64,000 nt of DNA from Neobacillus sp. WH10 (lineage in GTDB: Bacteria > Bacillota > Bacilli > Bacillales > Cytobacillaceae): positions 2,604,001 through 2,668,000 of the forward strand of contig NZ_CP126110.1 in the NCBI RefSeq assembly GCF_030123405.1. The letters run 5' to 3'. The translations under genes were made by a program, and so were the position numbers. The notes under the pieces were generated by a model. The model was not told the origin of the DNA and made no database searches. It saw only the letters and a list, made by a program, of their open reading frames with translations. Below are positions 51,725-60,064 of the stretch, one piece after another (the stretch's first letter is position 1; each line of letters opens with the position of its first letter).

Positions 51725-52524
51725 AAGTTATATAAGTTAAACTTTAATCGAAATCGAGGCGCGCATATAAAAGGGCGTGTCTTTTTGTTATCGGGCCATA
51801 TAATCGAATAAGTGGCTGTATAAAATCTCACTTTTTTATACATCCTCCAGGTGAACTTGCAGCGTGAGCAAACGTTTGATTTATCAACGATACATCTAAT
51901 GCATAAACAATAAATTATGGCAAATTGACCCCTCTTGGTTCACAAGGGGTTTTGTGATAGGGAACTTCTATGAGGAAGTTTTATATAAACTGGTTTTGTA
52001 TTGGATATACATCTCAAGTTATCATTAATTGTTACTTTATCTTATACCATTTCCTGCTGAACAGGCCATGCACCTTGCAACTTTATTTTAATGAATAATT
52101 GATAGTATAAAGAAGAAATAACAAATTCCGGATACAAAGAAATGTATTTATTTATTCCGTAATTTTAGCAGATAGAAGTTATGTTTACTATTCAAGAATC
52201 GGGCGCTATTTTTGAATAAAACAATTTTTAAACAACTTTATTTTTATTTTTTAAGTTCGGTGAAGCATTTTTTATCAAAAATTAAACAACTTTATTTTAC
52301 CCCCGTCCTAAAATCAGGACAGGGGTATGCGTGTTTGAGGTTTTAAAATTAAATAACTTTATTGTCAATCTACAAGTGGCCCCAAAAAGAAGGAATTCTT
52401 GCCGTATCCCGTTTAAAGACACCCTGTGGCAAAACATACGGGTCTGACTAAGCGGACATAAAATCTTCGTTACTGCTGCATACTATTTTTATCAAAATAT
52501 TTTAATGAATTGAGGTTTTTGAAA
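51725..52524. other. Gene-free stretch with repeats
   Basis: Holds a family B-like segment (51,770-51,820), a hairpin ACCCCTCTTGG..AAGGGGT (51,928-51,950), an AATCGGGCGC fragment (52,198), three AACAACTTTATT-type family C motifs (52,225, 52,285, 52,350) and a CCCCGTCCT/AGGACAGGGG hairpin (52,299-52,327). Confidence 0.55.
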
Positions 52525-52714
52525 ATGGATGAAATGAGAACTACTAATCAAGTGGAAGAAGTAAATAAACACCTTAAAGAAATCCCCAAGGAAGCCGAAG
52601 AAAGAAGAATTGAAAATCAGCCTCAAACTGGTAAAAACGAGAAAGCCATCGAGCCGTTTTAAGCCCATAGGAAAGCCTGCAGGTCTGATCCTGGATACGA
52701 ACGGCAAACCCTAG
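52525..52714 (+). pseudogene. Small charged protein, frameshifted
   Basis: ATG 52525 behind TGAGGTTTT encodes MDEMRTTNQVEEVNKHLKEI to KAIEPF-stop (52,662). In the next frame RFKPIGKPAGLILDTNGKP runs to TAG 52714 without a start. Joining them at the GAGCCGTTTTAAG site gives one 60-residue protein. A strong bidirectional terminator follows. The family is not recognised. Confidence 0.4.
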
Positions 52715-52748
52715 AATCTTGCTGATCACAAATTTCATAAGCAAAAAA

Positions 52749-52790
52749 AAACAGCGTAGGAGGAATTTTTACTCTTACGCTGTTTTTATT
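52749..52790. terminator. Bidirectional terminator
   Basis: ACAGCGTAGGAG and CTCTTACGCTGT arms with A-run on the left and T-run on the right; serves convergent genes at 52,525 and 52,796. Confidence 0.9.
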
Positions 52791-52795
52791 CGTCG

Positions 52796-52987
52796 TTATG
52801 TCAGCACGTGATTACCAATCCTTTTCCTATATTTAGGTGTTAGGCAAAGGAGAATTCTGCTATACTTACCGTCAACCTCTTTGCTAGTCCAGTAACGAAC
52901 AACGATCGTCACATAGTCGCATTCCTTATAAGGAAAATCAGTTAAATCTGGTCCATATATTCTGCTGGCTTTGTACATTACTTTCAT
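52796..52987 (-). CDS. Small hypothetical protein
   Basis: 63 residues from ATG 52987, with TTAGGAGGAATAGAC upstream. MKVMYKASRIYGPDLTDFPY is followed by CDYVTIVVRYWTSKEVDGKY and a basic C-terminus. It is soluble, beta-rich, with no motif I know. An excellent ribosome binding site and its own terminator make it a likely real gene. Confidence 0.6.
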   Translation of the reverse strand: MKVMYKASRIYGPDLTDFPYKECDYVTIVVRYWTSKEVDGKYSRILLCLTPKYRKRIGNHVLT

Positions 52988-53147
52988 TGTCTATTCCTCC
53001 TAAGGCTTTTTCGATTCCAAGGCAATTTCCAATGTGCTTCTAACACATTGGTTACAGGCTGAGGTGGTTGGTATATTATAAAAGAGTAAAAAATAATTTT
53101 TTTCTTCTTTAACTCTAGGGTACTTTTCTTCAATAAAGTCTTTAAAA

Positions 53148-53186
53148 CGTTCTTCCACAATCGGTCGCTTTTCTGGAGTAACGAAA
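53148..53186 (+). repeat. Family B fragment
   Basis: TCTTCCACAATCGGTCGCTT then TTCTGGAGTAACG. It lies directly beside the terminator of the Dph6-like gene. Confidence 0.55.
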
Positions 53187-53226
53187 AAACCCAATTTCTC
53201 AATTTAATACTGAGAAATTGGGTTTC
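53187..53226 (-). terminator. Terminator of the Dph6-like remnant
   Basis: AACCCAATTTCTCA and TGAGAAATTGGGTT, perfect 14-bp arms; T6 follows on the minus strand. Confidence 0.9.
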
Positions 53227-53243
53227 TTATTATTGTAATTTCC

Positions 53244-53750
53244 TTAATGTTGTAAATCCCATTTTCCTGACGGTACCCCAACAAGATGATAACTCGTAAA
53301 TTCTAGTTTCTTAGTTGTTTCTAACTGGACGAATTCTCCATATTCCAATTGAATCCTTTTCGAGAATAGGGGACCGTCAAATACATAGATATGGTATTCA
53401 CCCGATTCTCCCATTGGGCAAATATTCGTCATTTGTATATCTTGCAGAAACGATTCATTAAGCAATCTTCCAAGCCACGTTTCATCAAGAACATCCTCTC
53501 TTACACGAACAACAATGGCTTTATAGCCGGATTGAACAAAGCTTTCCAGCAATGAAACAGCATCCTCTTTTTTGCTCCAAAGGGGGTACATGGCATCCAC
53601 ACCTGCAGCATTTGCTACGTTTTCGCCCCAATCTCGATGTTCATCTAAATAGAGGTCTCCATAAGCGATACCAGTAATCTTAAATTGATTCTTTAAGCTT
53701 TGAACTGCTTTAATAAATTGCTGAGATTTAGCTTCTTTCTCATAATTCAA
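53244..53750 (-). pseudogene. Diphthine-ammonia-ligase-like (Dph6/DUF71) protein, N-terminus missing
   Basis: 168 residues. ITGIAYGDLYLDEHRDWGEN, VDAMYPLWSKKEDAVSLLES, GYKAIVVRVREDVLDETWLG and GESGEYHIYVFDGPLFSKRI match the second part of the ATP-pyrophosphatase-like Dph6 family. The N-terminal SGGKDS ATP-binding loop, normally about 60 residues earlier, is missing. Immediately upstream is the divergent MerR promoter. The first codons have no ribosome binding site. It appears to be a truncated remnant of an adenylating enzyme. Confidence 0.75.
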
Positions 53751-53767
53751 AAAATTTATTTTTTTCC

Positions 53768-53803
53768 TTGACTCTTACGTGACGTAACGGTTTATAGTAA
53801 AGA
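53768..53803 (+). promoter_or_regulatory. MerR-type promoter with 19-bp spacer and operator
   Basis: TTGACT (-35) and TATAGT (-10) are 19 bp apart. The spacer CTTACGTGACGTAACGG is an inverted repeat (TTACGT/ACGTAA). This is the classic layout that MerR proteins twist into an active form. Confidence 0.85.
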
Positions 53804-53834
53804 TACCGGTAAAAATTCGCGCGAAAATAAGGGG

Positions 53835-54350
53835 ATGGTTATTTTAGTTTCAGGTAAGAAGAAATGGAAGACAGGAGAACTTGCAAAGTTAACAGGTTTA
53901 ACGATTCGGACCTTGCGCTATTATGACCAAATTGAACTGTTCTCACCATCAGACTATTCAGAAGCAGGATATCGCCTATATAACGCCACAGATCTTTCGC
54001 GGTTACAGCAAATTCTTAGTTTAAAGGATTTAGGGTTAACGCTCGAGGAAATTAAATCGATCCTGGCTGACGATACGTATAATCCTATTGAAGTGGTGTC
54101 TCTTCAAATAGAACGTTTAAGAGAGAATATTAGAGTTCAACAGAAGCTGTTAAAAGATTTGCAAAATGTATCTGAAATTTTGCAAACGAAAGATACATTG
54201 ACGGTTGAAGATTTTACAAATTCAATTGGAATGATGAAAAAAAGTCATGAAAATTATTTTTACGGGCGCCAAAAGAATATGGAGAGCCAATTTGATCGAC
54301 TTGGCGAATTCCTTTCTAATCATCCGTCCCACCAAAAAAGGAGGAAGTGA
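53835..54350 (+). CDS. MerR family transcriptional regulator
   Basis: 171 residues from ATG 53835 (a start a few codons later is possible). WKTGELAKLTGLTIRTLRYY with DQIELFSPSDYSEAGYRLY is the MerR DNA-binding domain, and SRLQQILSLKDLGLTLEEIK the second helix pair. A coiled-coil dimerisation helix follows (about 85-125), then a variable C-terminus with no cysteine, so a metal sensor is unlikely. It overlaps the next gene by four bases and surely controls it through the 19-bp-spacer promoter. Confidence 0.92.
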   Translation: MVILVSGKKKWKTGELAKLTGLTIRTLRYYDQIELFSPSDYSEAGYRLYNATDLSRLQQILSLKDLGLTLEEIKSILADDTYNPIEVVSLQIERLRENIRVQQKLLKDLQNVSEILQTKDTLTVEDFTNSIGMMKKSHENYFYGRQKNMESQFDRLGEFLSNHPSHQKRRK

Positions 54351-54352
54351 GA

Positions 54353-55282
54353 ATGAAAAAACACTTTGCAACACACGATACCTTTGTTATTGAAAAGGTG
54401 TATAATTTCACACCTGAAGTGGTATTCGCTGCATGGGCGAAACCAGAGCTTAAAGCAAAATGGTTCACTGAGGCGGAAGAGTTTGAATTTCGAGTCGGTG
54501 GACAAGAGAAAAATCATGGTGGCCCTCCAGGAGGCCCTGTTTACACATTTAAGGCTCACTATCAGGAGATCATTCCTGACCATCGCATTGTCTATTCCTA
54601 CACCATGGATCTCGATGAAACGCGGATTTCCGTTTCTGTAGCAACGGTCGAGTTTAAACAAATTGATGAAGGAACTCACCTGATTTTTACCGAGCAAGGC
54701 GCATTCCTAGACGGCCATGATACAGCTGCAGTTCGTGAGCACGGGACAAGTATTTTGCTGGATCAGCTTGGTGAACAGTTGAAAAATAACCAAGAGTTAA
54801 CAGTATCCTCTGGGGTATCGAAGATTATTAACTCTCCTGAGCCAATCTCTGATCGTGAGATTGTCAACAAACGTATCTTCAATGTGCCACGTGAAATCAT
54901 GTTCAAAGCATTCAGTGACCCGAATCATTTGGAAAAATGGTGGGGACCCGAGGGCTTTACTAATACGTTTCATGAGTTCGATATGCGACCAAACGGTATT
55001 TGGCGTTTCATTATGCATGGACCGAATGGTGTAGATTATGAGAATAAATCCATCTTTTCCGAAATAATTGAACCTGAAAAGATTGTTATCCACCATCTGG
55101 GGCCAATACATGAATTTTTATTAACCATTACATTTGCTGAGAAAGAAGGCAAAACCGAACTTATATGGCAAATGCTCCACAAATCAGTTAAAGAATGCGA
55201 AAGAGTGAGAAGTTTCTGTTACGAAGCCAATGAACAGAACTTTAATCGACTTGAGGCGGAACTGACTAAAATGGTTAACTGA
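54353..55282 (+). CDS. SRPBCC (AHSA1-like) protein with two domains
   Basis: 309 residues from ATG 54353, with AAAGGAGGAAGTGAG upstream. Domain 1 (about 8-150) has FVIEKVYNFTPEVVFAAWAK, PELKAKWF and FTEQGAFLDGHD. Domain 2 (about 165-305) has ISDREIVNKRIFNVPREIMF, KAFSDPNHLEKWWGPEGFTN and GPNGVDYENKSIFSEI. Both are START-like AHSA1 folds with a hydrophobic cavity. Two copies in one chain are less common than one. The MerR partner suggests that it binds or sequesters a hydrophobic inducer. Confidence 0.88.
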   Translation: MKKHFATHDTFVIEKVYNFTPEVVFAAWAKPELKAKWFTEAEEFEFRVGGQEKNHGGPPGGPVYTFKAHYQEIIPDHRIVYSYTMDLDETRISVSVATVEFKQIDEGTHLIFTEQGAFLDGHDTAAVREHGTSILLDQLGEQLKNNQELTVSSGVSKIINSPEPISDREIVNKRIFNVPREIMFKAFSDPNHLEKWWGPEGFTNTFHEFDMRPNGIWRFIMHGPNGVDYENKSIFSEIIEPEKIVIHHLGPIHEFLLTITFAEKEGKTELIWQMLHKSVKECERVRSFCYEANEQNFNRLEAELTKMVN

Positions 55283-55329
55283 TTGCAACACTAATTTAAT
55301 TTTATTAAAATAGGCGCTAACATAGAAAT

Positions 55330-55362
55330 TTTACTTATTCAGCTAAAGGGCGCGATTACGGA
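55330..55362 (+). repeat. Family B fragment
   Basis: CTTATTCAGCTAAAGGGCGC then GATTACGGAATTATA. Confidence 0.5.
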
Positions 55363-55510
55363 ATTATACCCAGTTTTAAACCACCTTATCACCATTTGTA
55401 TTAGCGCTTCAGGTTTTCAACGTCGTGCACAAACAAGTTTCGCACTGACCAGATGTTCACATAATCCCCACGTTGGCGCACACATATCGAGAAAAAAGTC
55501 AAAAAACGAC

Positions 55511-55541
55511 TTGACATTGGAGTCAACTCAAATGTTATTCT
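55511..55541 (+). promoter_or_regulatory. Second MerR-type promoter
   Basis: TTGACA and TATTCT are 19 bp apart, with GGAGTCAACTC inside the spacer. It lies just upstream of the broken MerR gene. Confidence 0.75.
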
Positions 55542-55547
55542 GAATTC

Positions 55548-56020
55548 ATGGAAAAACTTTATTCTATACAAGAGGTTTCGAGGATACTTGAGATGCCCAA
55601 GGATACACTTCGGTATTATGACCGGATTGGGTCGTCTCGCCGTCTCGAGAAGACAATGGGTACCGCAGGTATTCGAAGGACGACCTCATAGACTTGATGA
55701 ATATTCAGATCATGCGGTATGCGGACTTTTCTCTTGATGAAATCAGGGGGAAATTCGGTTTCCACAAGATGGAAAATATTGACCCCGCTTACTGCGAAGA
55801 GGTTGCTGTGTTCCTCGATGCTAAGAACGCAGAAACGCGCAAGAAGATTAACCATCTGGAAAAGGTCAGTCGGCTGCTCAACATAGCCGCCGAAACGTTA
55901 AGGGACTTTAATAACGAAAGCGACCAACGGTTGGCAGAATTCGTCCGCGAGCTTTACAAGGATATCCGAGAGGATGAACCGGGAATCTCCAAGGAGGGTT
56001 GTGATCAACATCAAGGTTAG
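55548..56020 (+). pseudogene. MerR family regulator, frameshifted
   Basis: ATG 55548 opens EKLYSIQEVSRILEMPKDTL-RYYDRIG, then a frameshift near 55,632 changes frame. The correct frame continues VSPSREDNGYRRYSKDDLID, LMNIQIMRYADFSLDEIRGK and a coiled coil to 56,020. GGGTCGTCTCG probably lost a C from GGGCTCGTCTCG. About 155 residues if restored. GC is higher than in the first MerR gene. It is followed by an overlapping membrane-protein gene. Confidence 0.85.
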
Positions 56021-56423
56021 GAACTTTTATTATCTGATTGCAGGCGTTCTTGCGATGCTGTTTGCCGTCACGCATGCATGGAACGGGCAATCCGCTGTGC
56101 TGCCAACGCTCGACAATAGGGCGATGTCCATGGATACCCAGACGATATTCACGTATGTTTGGCACATTATAACGGCAGAAAATCTGGTCTTCGGTATCGC
56201 ATTCATTTTCATGTCATTCCAAAGTGAGCAATCGAAGATCCAGTTTACCGCATGGATGATTGCGGCGATCCTGATCGTCCGACTGATGGTCATTCTTGGC
56301 GTAACGGCATTGCTTGACGTTTCGGCTCTTACGGATACGTTTATAGATTCGATTGCCATCGTAATCTATGTTGCCTTGATCATACTGGGCACAACTATGA
56401 GGAAAAAACAGTCCGGTGGTTAG
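55974..56423 (+). CDS. Four-helix membrane protein
   Basis: About 141-149 residues. The start is uncertain: ATG 55974 lies inside the MerR gene, and GTG 56001 has AAGGAGGG only a few bases upstream. NFYYLIAGVLAMLFAVTHAW, IFTYVWHIITAENLVFGIAF, FTAWMIAAILIVRLMVILGV and DSIAIVIYVALIILGTTM are four membrane helices, of the small 'DUF' type found next to MerR genes. Histidines in helices 1 and 2 are notable. The function is unknown. It is probably the target of the broken MerR regulator. Confidence 0.7.
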   Translation: MNRESPRRVVINIKVRNFYYLIAGVLAMLFAVTHAWNGQSAVLPTLDNRAMSMDTQTIFTYVWHIITAENLVFGIAFIFMSFQSEQSKIQFTAWMIAAILIVRLMVILGVTALLDVSALTDTFIDSIAIVIYVALIILGTTMRKKQSGG

Positions 56424-56934
56424 CAGCTACAGTAACAGAGATGTCTGAATTGTCTTCTAACCCTGCAGACTCGCTCAAAGCTTTATAGTAAGCAATCTCA
56501 CTATAGCCATCACGATTGCTGTCTGTAACGCTACTATTAGATAAATGCATTTATGTCTGTAGTAGGCTTTGGCTATGCCCTGATCTTGTGGGGAACTGGT
56601 CTGGCAATATGGTTAATAGGTAGAAGATTGCTAGGTATCTGCACGAAATAGATAACATAAAAGTGATATAGGACTTTACGCCGGATATTATGAAAAGCAG
56701 AGTAAATTTCTTTTTCAACAATCGGGCGCTTTTCTGTAATAAGGAAAGCGTCTTTCTTCATGAAAAGGTCCAGATTCTTTGAAACTTAATTGTGAAGATA
56801 ATGTAAATTTGTATCAAGGATCTAGACTTATTCTTATTCTGTTATTTTAAGCAGGATCACCTATAAACTTCCCCAAATTTTGGTTTTAAATATGTCAAAG
56901 AAGCGTAAATTCGATTTAAAGCAATATCTTTTAT
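56424..56934. other. Gene-free stretch
   Basis: No supported gene; holds the family B copy at 56,712-56,772 and AT-rich spacer before the FAD-enzyme promoter. Confidence 0.6.
56712..56772 (+). repeat. Family B repeat, full copy
   Basis: TTTCAACAATCGGGCGCTTT, TCTGTAATAAGGAAAGCGTC, TTTCTTCATGAAAAGG. It has a CGCTTTTC..GGAAAGCG hairpin. Confidence 0.8.
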
Positions 56935-56939
56935 GAGTT

Positions 56940-56990
56940 GACATATAGTGGTAAATGTAGTATTCTTGCGTTGACTGATTTAATCAATCA
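56940..56990 (+). promoter_or_regulatory. Promoter and TetR operator of the FAD monooxygenase gene
   Basis: TTGACA (56,939-56,944) and TATTCT (about 56,962) are 17 bp apart. The operator TTGACTGATTTAATCAATCA (56,971-56,990) lies just downstream, where it would block transcription. Its partner at 59,145 differs at three of 20 positions. Confidence 0.82.
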
Positions 56991-57010
56991 TAAAAAGGGA
57001 GAGTTAGCTT

Positions 57011-58447
57011 ATGGAAAACAATCTTCGAATGGGAAAAGCAATCGTTATCGGAGGCAGTATGGCAGGTTTGATGACTTCTCGCGTATTGGCGGATGTTTAT
57101 GGAGAAGTGCTTGTTATTGATAAAGATAAATATCCGGAACATCCGGCTGACCGGGCTGGTGTACCTCACGGTTTCCATCCGCATCGATTCACAAATCGCG
57201 GCAAAATGATTACGGAAAATCTGTTTCCCGGCTACGAAGAGGAGTTGGCCGCGCTTGGCTCGCCTTCCTCGCTCAATAAGACAGCGCATATTATGAATCC
57301 GTATGGGATCGTCAGCGGACCTTATATGCGCAATGATTATAAATTCAGCCGCGCTGTGCTTGAATGGGTCATCCGCGGACGCGTGAGCGCGAGTCCGAAT
57401 GTGAGGTTTCTTCAAGGGCATGACGTACTTGAACTCATTGCAGCTCCAGACTGTTCAGCCATTACCGGAGTACGGGTCCGGGAGCGGAAAGTTGCCGGAG
57501 AAGAAAGTGTCCGGATGGCCGACCTAATTGTCGATGCCAGCGGCCGAACCTCCCAGCTGCCAGAGTGGCTGGAGAGGCTGGGGTACGAAGTGCCGAAGCC
57601 CGATCTGATGAAGGCGGCCAACGGCTACAGCACTCGCCGCTATACATTGCCGCCTGCAATGCGACATCTGGCCGAAGAGTGGGATGTCGTCAACATTATG
57701 GGCCAGCCGGAGAACAACACCTTCTCCTTCATTGAGAATCAAGTCGCCGAACTGCTGCTGTGCCGTCCCGGAGGGCTATTTCCTCCTACAGATGCGGAGG
57801 CGTTCGAACAAACGGTGGCCGGGCTGCCGTCTTCCCTGATCGCGGAAATCGTCAAGGATTTGGAACCTGTCGGCAACCCGCGGGGCTTTCGTGTAGCGGA
57901 ATTATACCGCCGCCATTATGAACAGGTTCACCATTGGCCTGCTGGCCTGCTCGTCCTTGGTGATGCTTACTGCATCTATGATCCGATTTTCGGTCAAGGG
58001 ATGACCGTTGCAGCAATCGAAGCGGAAATACTGCAATCCTCTTTGCGGGAGCAGCTTAGCGATCCGAAGCCGGAGTTTGAAAAGCGGGTACTTAAACGGA
58101 TGCAGCGTGAAGCCATTACGCCTGCCTGGTGGCTAAACTGTGCGGCGGATTTACAGTGGGAGGGCGTTGAATATGAAGCCGGGTCAGAACCGCTTGAAGG
58201 GGTAGATTTTTGCAGGAAGGTGATGGATATGCTGCTTAAAGAGGGCACGGTGAATCGCAACTTCCAGCTTTACGGCATGTATTGGGGAGTAAACACATTG
58301 TCTGTTCCGCTTGGTGAGCTGTTCAATCCACAAATGATCAGAGCGGTGCTGGAAGCATCGGACGAAGGAAAGGAAATCCTCGCCGAGCTGCTGGAGCAGC
58401 ATCATCGGCCGCTTGAAGAAATACTGGAAACGATAATTCCACGATAA
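57011..58447 (+). CDS. FAD-dependent monooxygenase / oxidoreductase
   Basis: 478 residues; AAAAAGGGAGAG precedes ATG 57011. AIVIGGSMAGLMTSRVLADV with VLVIDKD is the GxGxxG-type FAD-binding Rossmann motif. ADLIVDASGRTSQLPEWL is the mid-protein FAD segment, and LLVLGDAYCIYDPIFGQGMT the GD motif. This is the fold of class A flavin monooxygenases and halogenase-like or geranylgeranyl-reductase-like oxidoreductases. Coding GC is well above the rest of the window. It is controlled by the TetR at 58,509 through matching operators and probably acts on a toxic hydrophobic compound; the substrate is unknown. Confidence 0.87.
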   Translation: MENNLRMGKAIVIGGSMAGLMTSRVLADVYGEVLVIDKDKYPEHPADRAGVPHGFHPHRFTNRGKMITENLFPGYEEELAALGSPSSLNKTAHIMNPYGIVSGPYMRNDYKFSRAVLEWVIRGRVSASPNVRFLQGHDVLELIAAPDCSAITGVRVRERKVAGEESVRMADLIVDASGRTSQLPEWLERLGYEVPKPDLMKAANGYSTRRYTLPPAMRHLAEEWDVVNIMGQPENNTFSFIENQVAELLLCRPGGLFPPTDAEAFEQTVAGLPSSLIAEIVKDLEPVGNPRGFRVAELYRRHYEQVHHWPAGLLVLGDAYCIYDPIFGQGMTVAAIEAEILQSSLREQLSDPKPEFEKRVLKRMQREAITPAWWLNCAADLQWEGVEYEAGSEPLEGVDFCRKVMDMLLKEGTVNRNFQLYGMYWGVNTLSVPLGELFNPQMIRAVLEASDEGKEILAELLEQHHRPLEEILETIIPR

Positions 58448-58469
58448 GAGAAGCCTTACATTCCATAAA

Positions 58470-58514
58470 AATAAAGCACCTGCCGCCTGCAATGAGGTGA
58501 TAGGTGCTTTATTT
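58470..58514. terminator. Bidirectional terminator between FAD enzyme and TetR
   Basis: AAATAAAGCACCT and AGGTGCTTTATTT arms; shared by the convergent genes. Confidence 0.88.
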
Positions 58515-59102
58515 GCTGATCATCCTCATCAGCATTTCGATATCCGGGATGCGAAACTGCCGTTCATCCACCGATCCCACCATCATCACTCCGGTTAGTA
58601 CCGTCAGGAAGCCGGCAATCAATTCTCCCGGATCCCCCGGTGCAATCGTCCCATCCCTTTGTCCCTCTTCGAACAAAGGCCGAAGGCTGCTAACATAATC
58701 GTCCAACGTGTATTGGTTGATCAATATTCTCGCTTCTTCAGGCACGCCATCGGACGTTCTTGCCTGATAAATCAGCTGAAAATACGGGGCTCCTTCCTCA
58801 TCCATCATTTCTTCAACCAATTTTCTGATTTTATCATAAGCGGTTCCCGGAAGGGATGTAACGTACGACATGGCTTCCTGCGCACCCTCTATAGCGCCTT
58901 TGACAAGCGTAACGAAAAGCTCTTCCTTGGATTTGAAATAATGGTACACTAGGCCATGGCTAATGCCTGCTTCCTTCACGATCATACTCATTTTGGTTCC
59001 GGCAACGCCGCGTCTGGAAAATACGCTTAAGGCTGCGGCCAAAATCTGTTCCCTACGCTCATCGCGGATCTGGATCAGCTGCTCTTCATTTAATGGTGCC
59101 AC
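58509..59102 (-). CDS. TetR/AcrR family regulator
   Basis: 197 residues from ATG 59102. RDERREQILAAALSVFSRRG, KMSMIVKEAGISHGLVYHYF and KSKEELF form the helix-turn-helix. The C-terminal domain is helical with YFQLIYQARTSDGVPEEARI, as in YfiR/TetR_C_6-like repressors. Its promoter carries the operator TTGACTGACTTGATCAATAA (minus strand), nearly the same as that of the FAD enzyme, so it represses both itself and the enzyme. GC is as high as in the enzyme gene, so the pair arrived together. Confidence 0.9.
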   Translation of the reverse strand: MAPLNEEQLIQIRDERREQILAAALSVFSRRGVAGTKMSMIVKEAGISHGLVYHYFKSKEELFVTLVKGAIEGAQEAMSYVTSLPGTAYDKIRKLVEEMMDEEGAPYFQLIYQARTSDGVPEEARILINQYTLDDYVSSLRPLFEEGQRDGTIAPGDPGELIAGFLTVLTGVMMVGSVDERQFRIPDIEMLMRMISK

Positions 59103-59144
59103 GCTGCACCCGCCCCCTTCGAGTTCATATCATTAACATTTCTT

Positions 59145-59190
59145 TTATTGATCAAGTCAGTCAAAATTAAAAATACAGTATTTTATTTTT
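59145..59190 (-). promoter_or_regulatory. Promoter and operator of the TetR gene
   Basis: On the minus strand TTGACT and TATTTT are 17 bp apart, followed by TTGACTGACTTGATCAATAA (59,145-59,164). Confidence 0.8.
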
Positions 59191-59284
59191 ACAGTCAACC
59201 TATTTCACACATTCTCGACCAAAAAAAGAACTATCATGTTCCGTGCGGAGCAGGGGAAAAGCTGGAGATTACATCAAACGCTTA

Positions 59285-59355
59285 CCTATTTTCAACTTTT
59301 CTGAAATAAGGAAAGCGTCTTTCTTCATGAAAAGGGCCATATAATGGAATAAAGC
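59285..59355 (+). repeat. Family B repeat
   Basis: CTTTTCTGAAATAAGGAAAG, CGTCTTTCTTCATGAAAAGG, GCCATATAATGGAATAAAG. Almost identical to 15,860-15,925 over about 55 bp. Confidence 0.78.
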
Positions 59356-59454
59356 TTATTTAGTTAACAGGACAGGTTGATTAATAAAAAAAAGGAAATG
59401 AAACCGGTTTTTTAGAATTAATTAGGTAATTCATTTTCTTGGAGGGGTGTCTGA

Positions 59455-60006
59455 ATGGCTGAATTGATTTATCATGTTGCAGTTTCACTAGATAACTTTA
59501 TTGCGGATCAAGGTATGATAGATGGAAATATTAATAATTCTAGCTTTTTATTTGATGGGGATCATGTCCCAGACTTTTTATCAGATATTCAACAATACGA
59601 TGCCGTATTGATGGGTGGAAAAACATATGAGTTTGGATTTCAATTCGGTGCTAAACCAGGTGAACCTGGCTATAAGGGCATAAAACATTACATATTTTCA
59701 AACTCCATGCAGTTTGAGTCAAACGAAGAGGTCGAACTTATCAAAGGTGATGCTATAGGATTTATTATTAATCTCAAACAGCAAGGGAACGGTAAAATTT
59801 GGCTATGTGGAGGCGGAGAATTAGCTGGGTCGTTAATTAAACATAAACTCATTGATCAATTAGTGCTGAAGGTTAATCCAATTATAGTCGGTGAAGGTAT
59901 TTCTCTGTTCGGAAGCGTAAAGCCACGTCTTAACTTAAAGTTAGTTGACATGAAACAGTACTCTAGTGGAGTTGTCAAACCGACTTACAATATTATTTAT
60001 ACTTAG
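59455..60006 (+). CDS. Dihydrofolate reductase-like protein (RibD C-terminal type)
   Basis: 183 residues, with CTTGGAGGGG before ATG 59455. YHVAVSLDNFIADQGMIDG, YDAVLMGGKTYEFGFQFGA and KIWLCGGGELAGSLIKHKLI form the DHFR/RibD fold, with the GGG NADPH loop. Proteins of this group (YyaP/YwjB-like) are common in Bacillus and have no proven substrate; they are not the housekeeping DHFR. Complete in length. Confidence 0.87.
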   Translation: MAELIYHVAVSLDNFIADQGMIDGNINNSSFLFDGDHVPDFLSDIQQYDAVLMGGKTYEFGFQFGAKPGEPGYKGIKHYIFSNSMQFESNEEVELIKGDAIGFIINLKQQGNGKIWLCGGGELAGSLIKHKLIDQLVLKVNPIIVGEGISLFGSVKPRLNLKLVDMKQYSSGVVKPTYNIIYT

Positions 60007-60064
60007 GATTATCTTGGAGAACCCCTGTCTTTAATTAATTTTAAACAATAAAATTTCAACCAAT

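Noticed and set aside
53000..53194. A 64-codon minus-strand frame ending VRSTLEIALESKKP
   Set aside because: Its first part is the reverse of a family B repeat and a terminator arm, there is no ribosome binding site, and overlapping frames are open in the same place.
57412..58260. Several minus-strand frames inside the FAD monooxygenase gene
   Set aside because: They are shadows favoured by the higher GC of this gene and lack ribosome binding sites.
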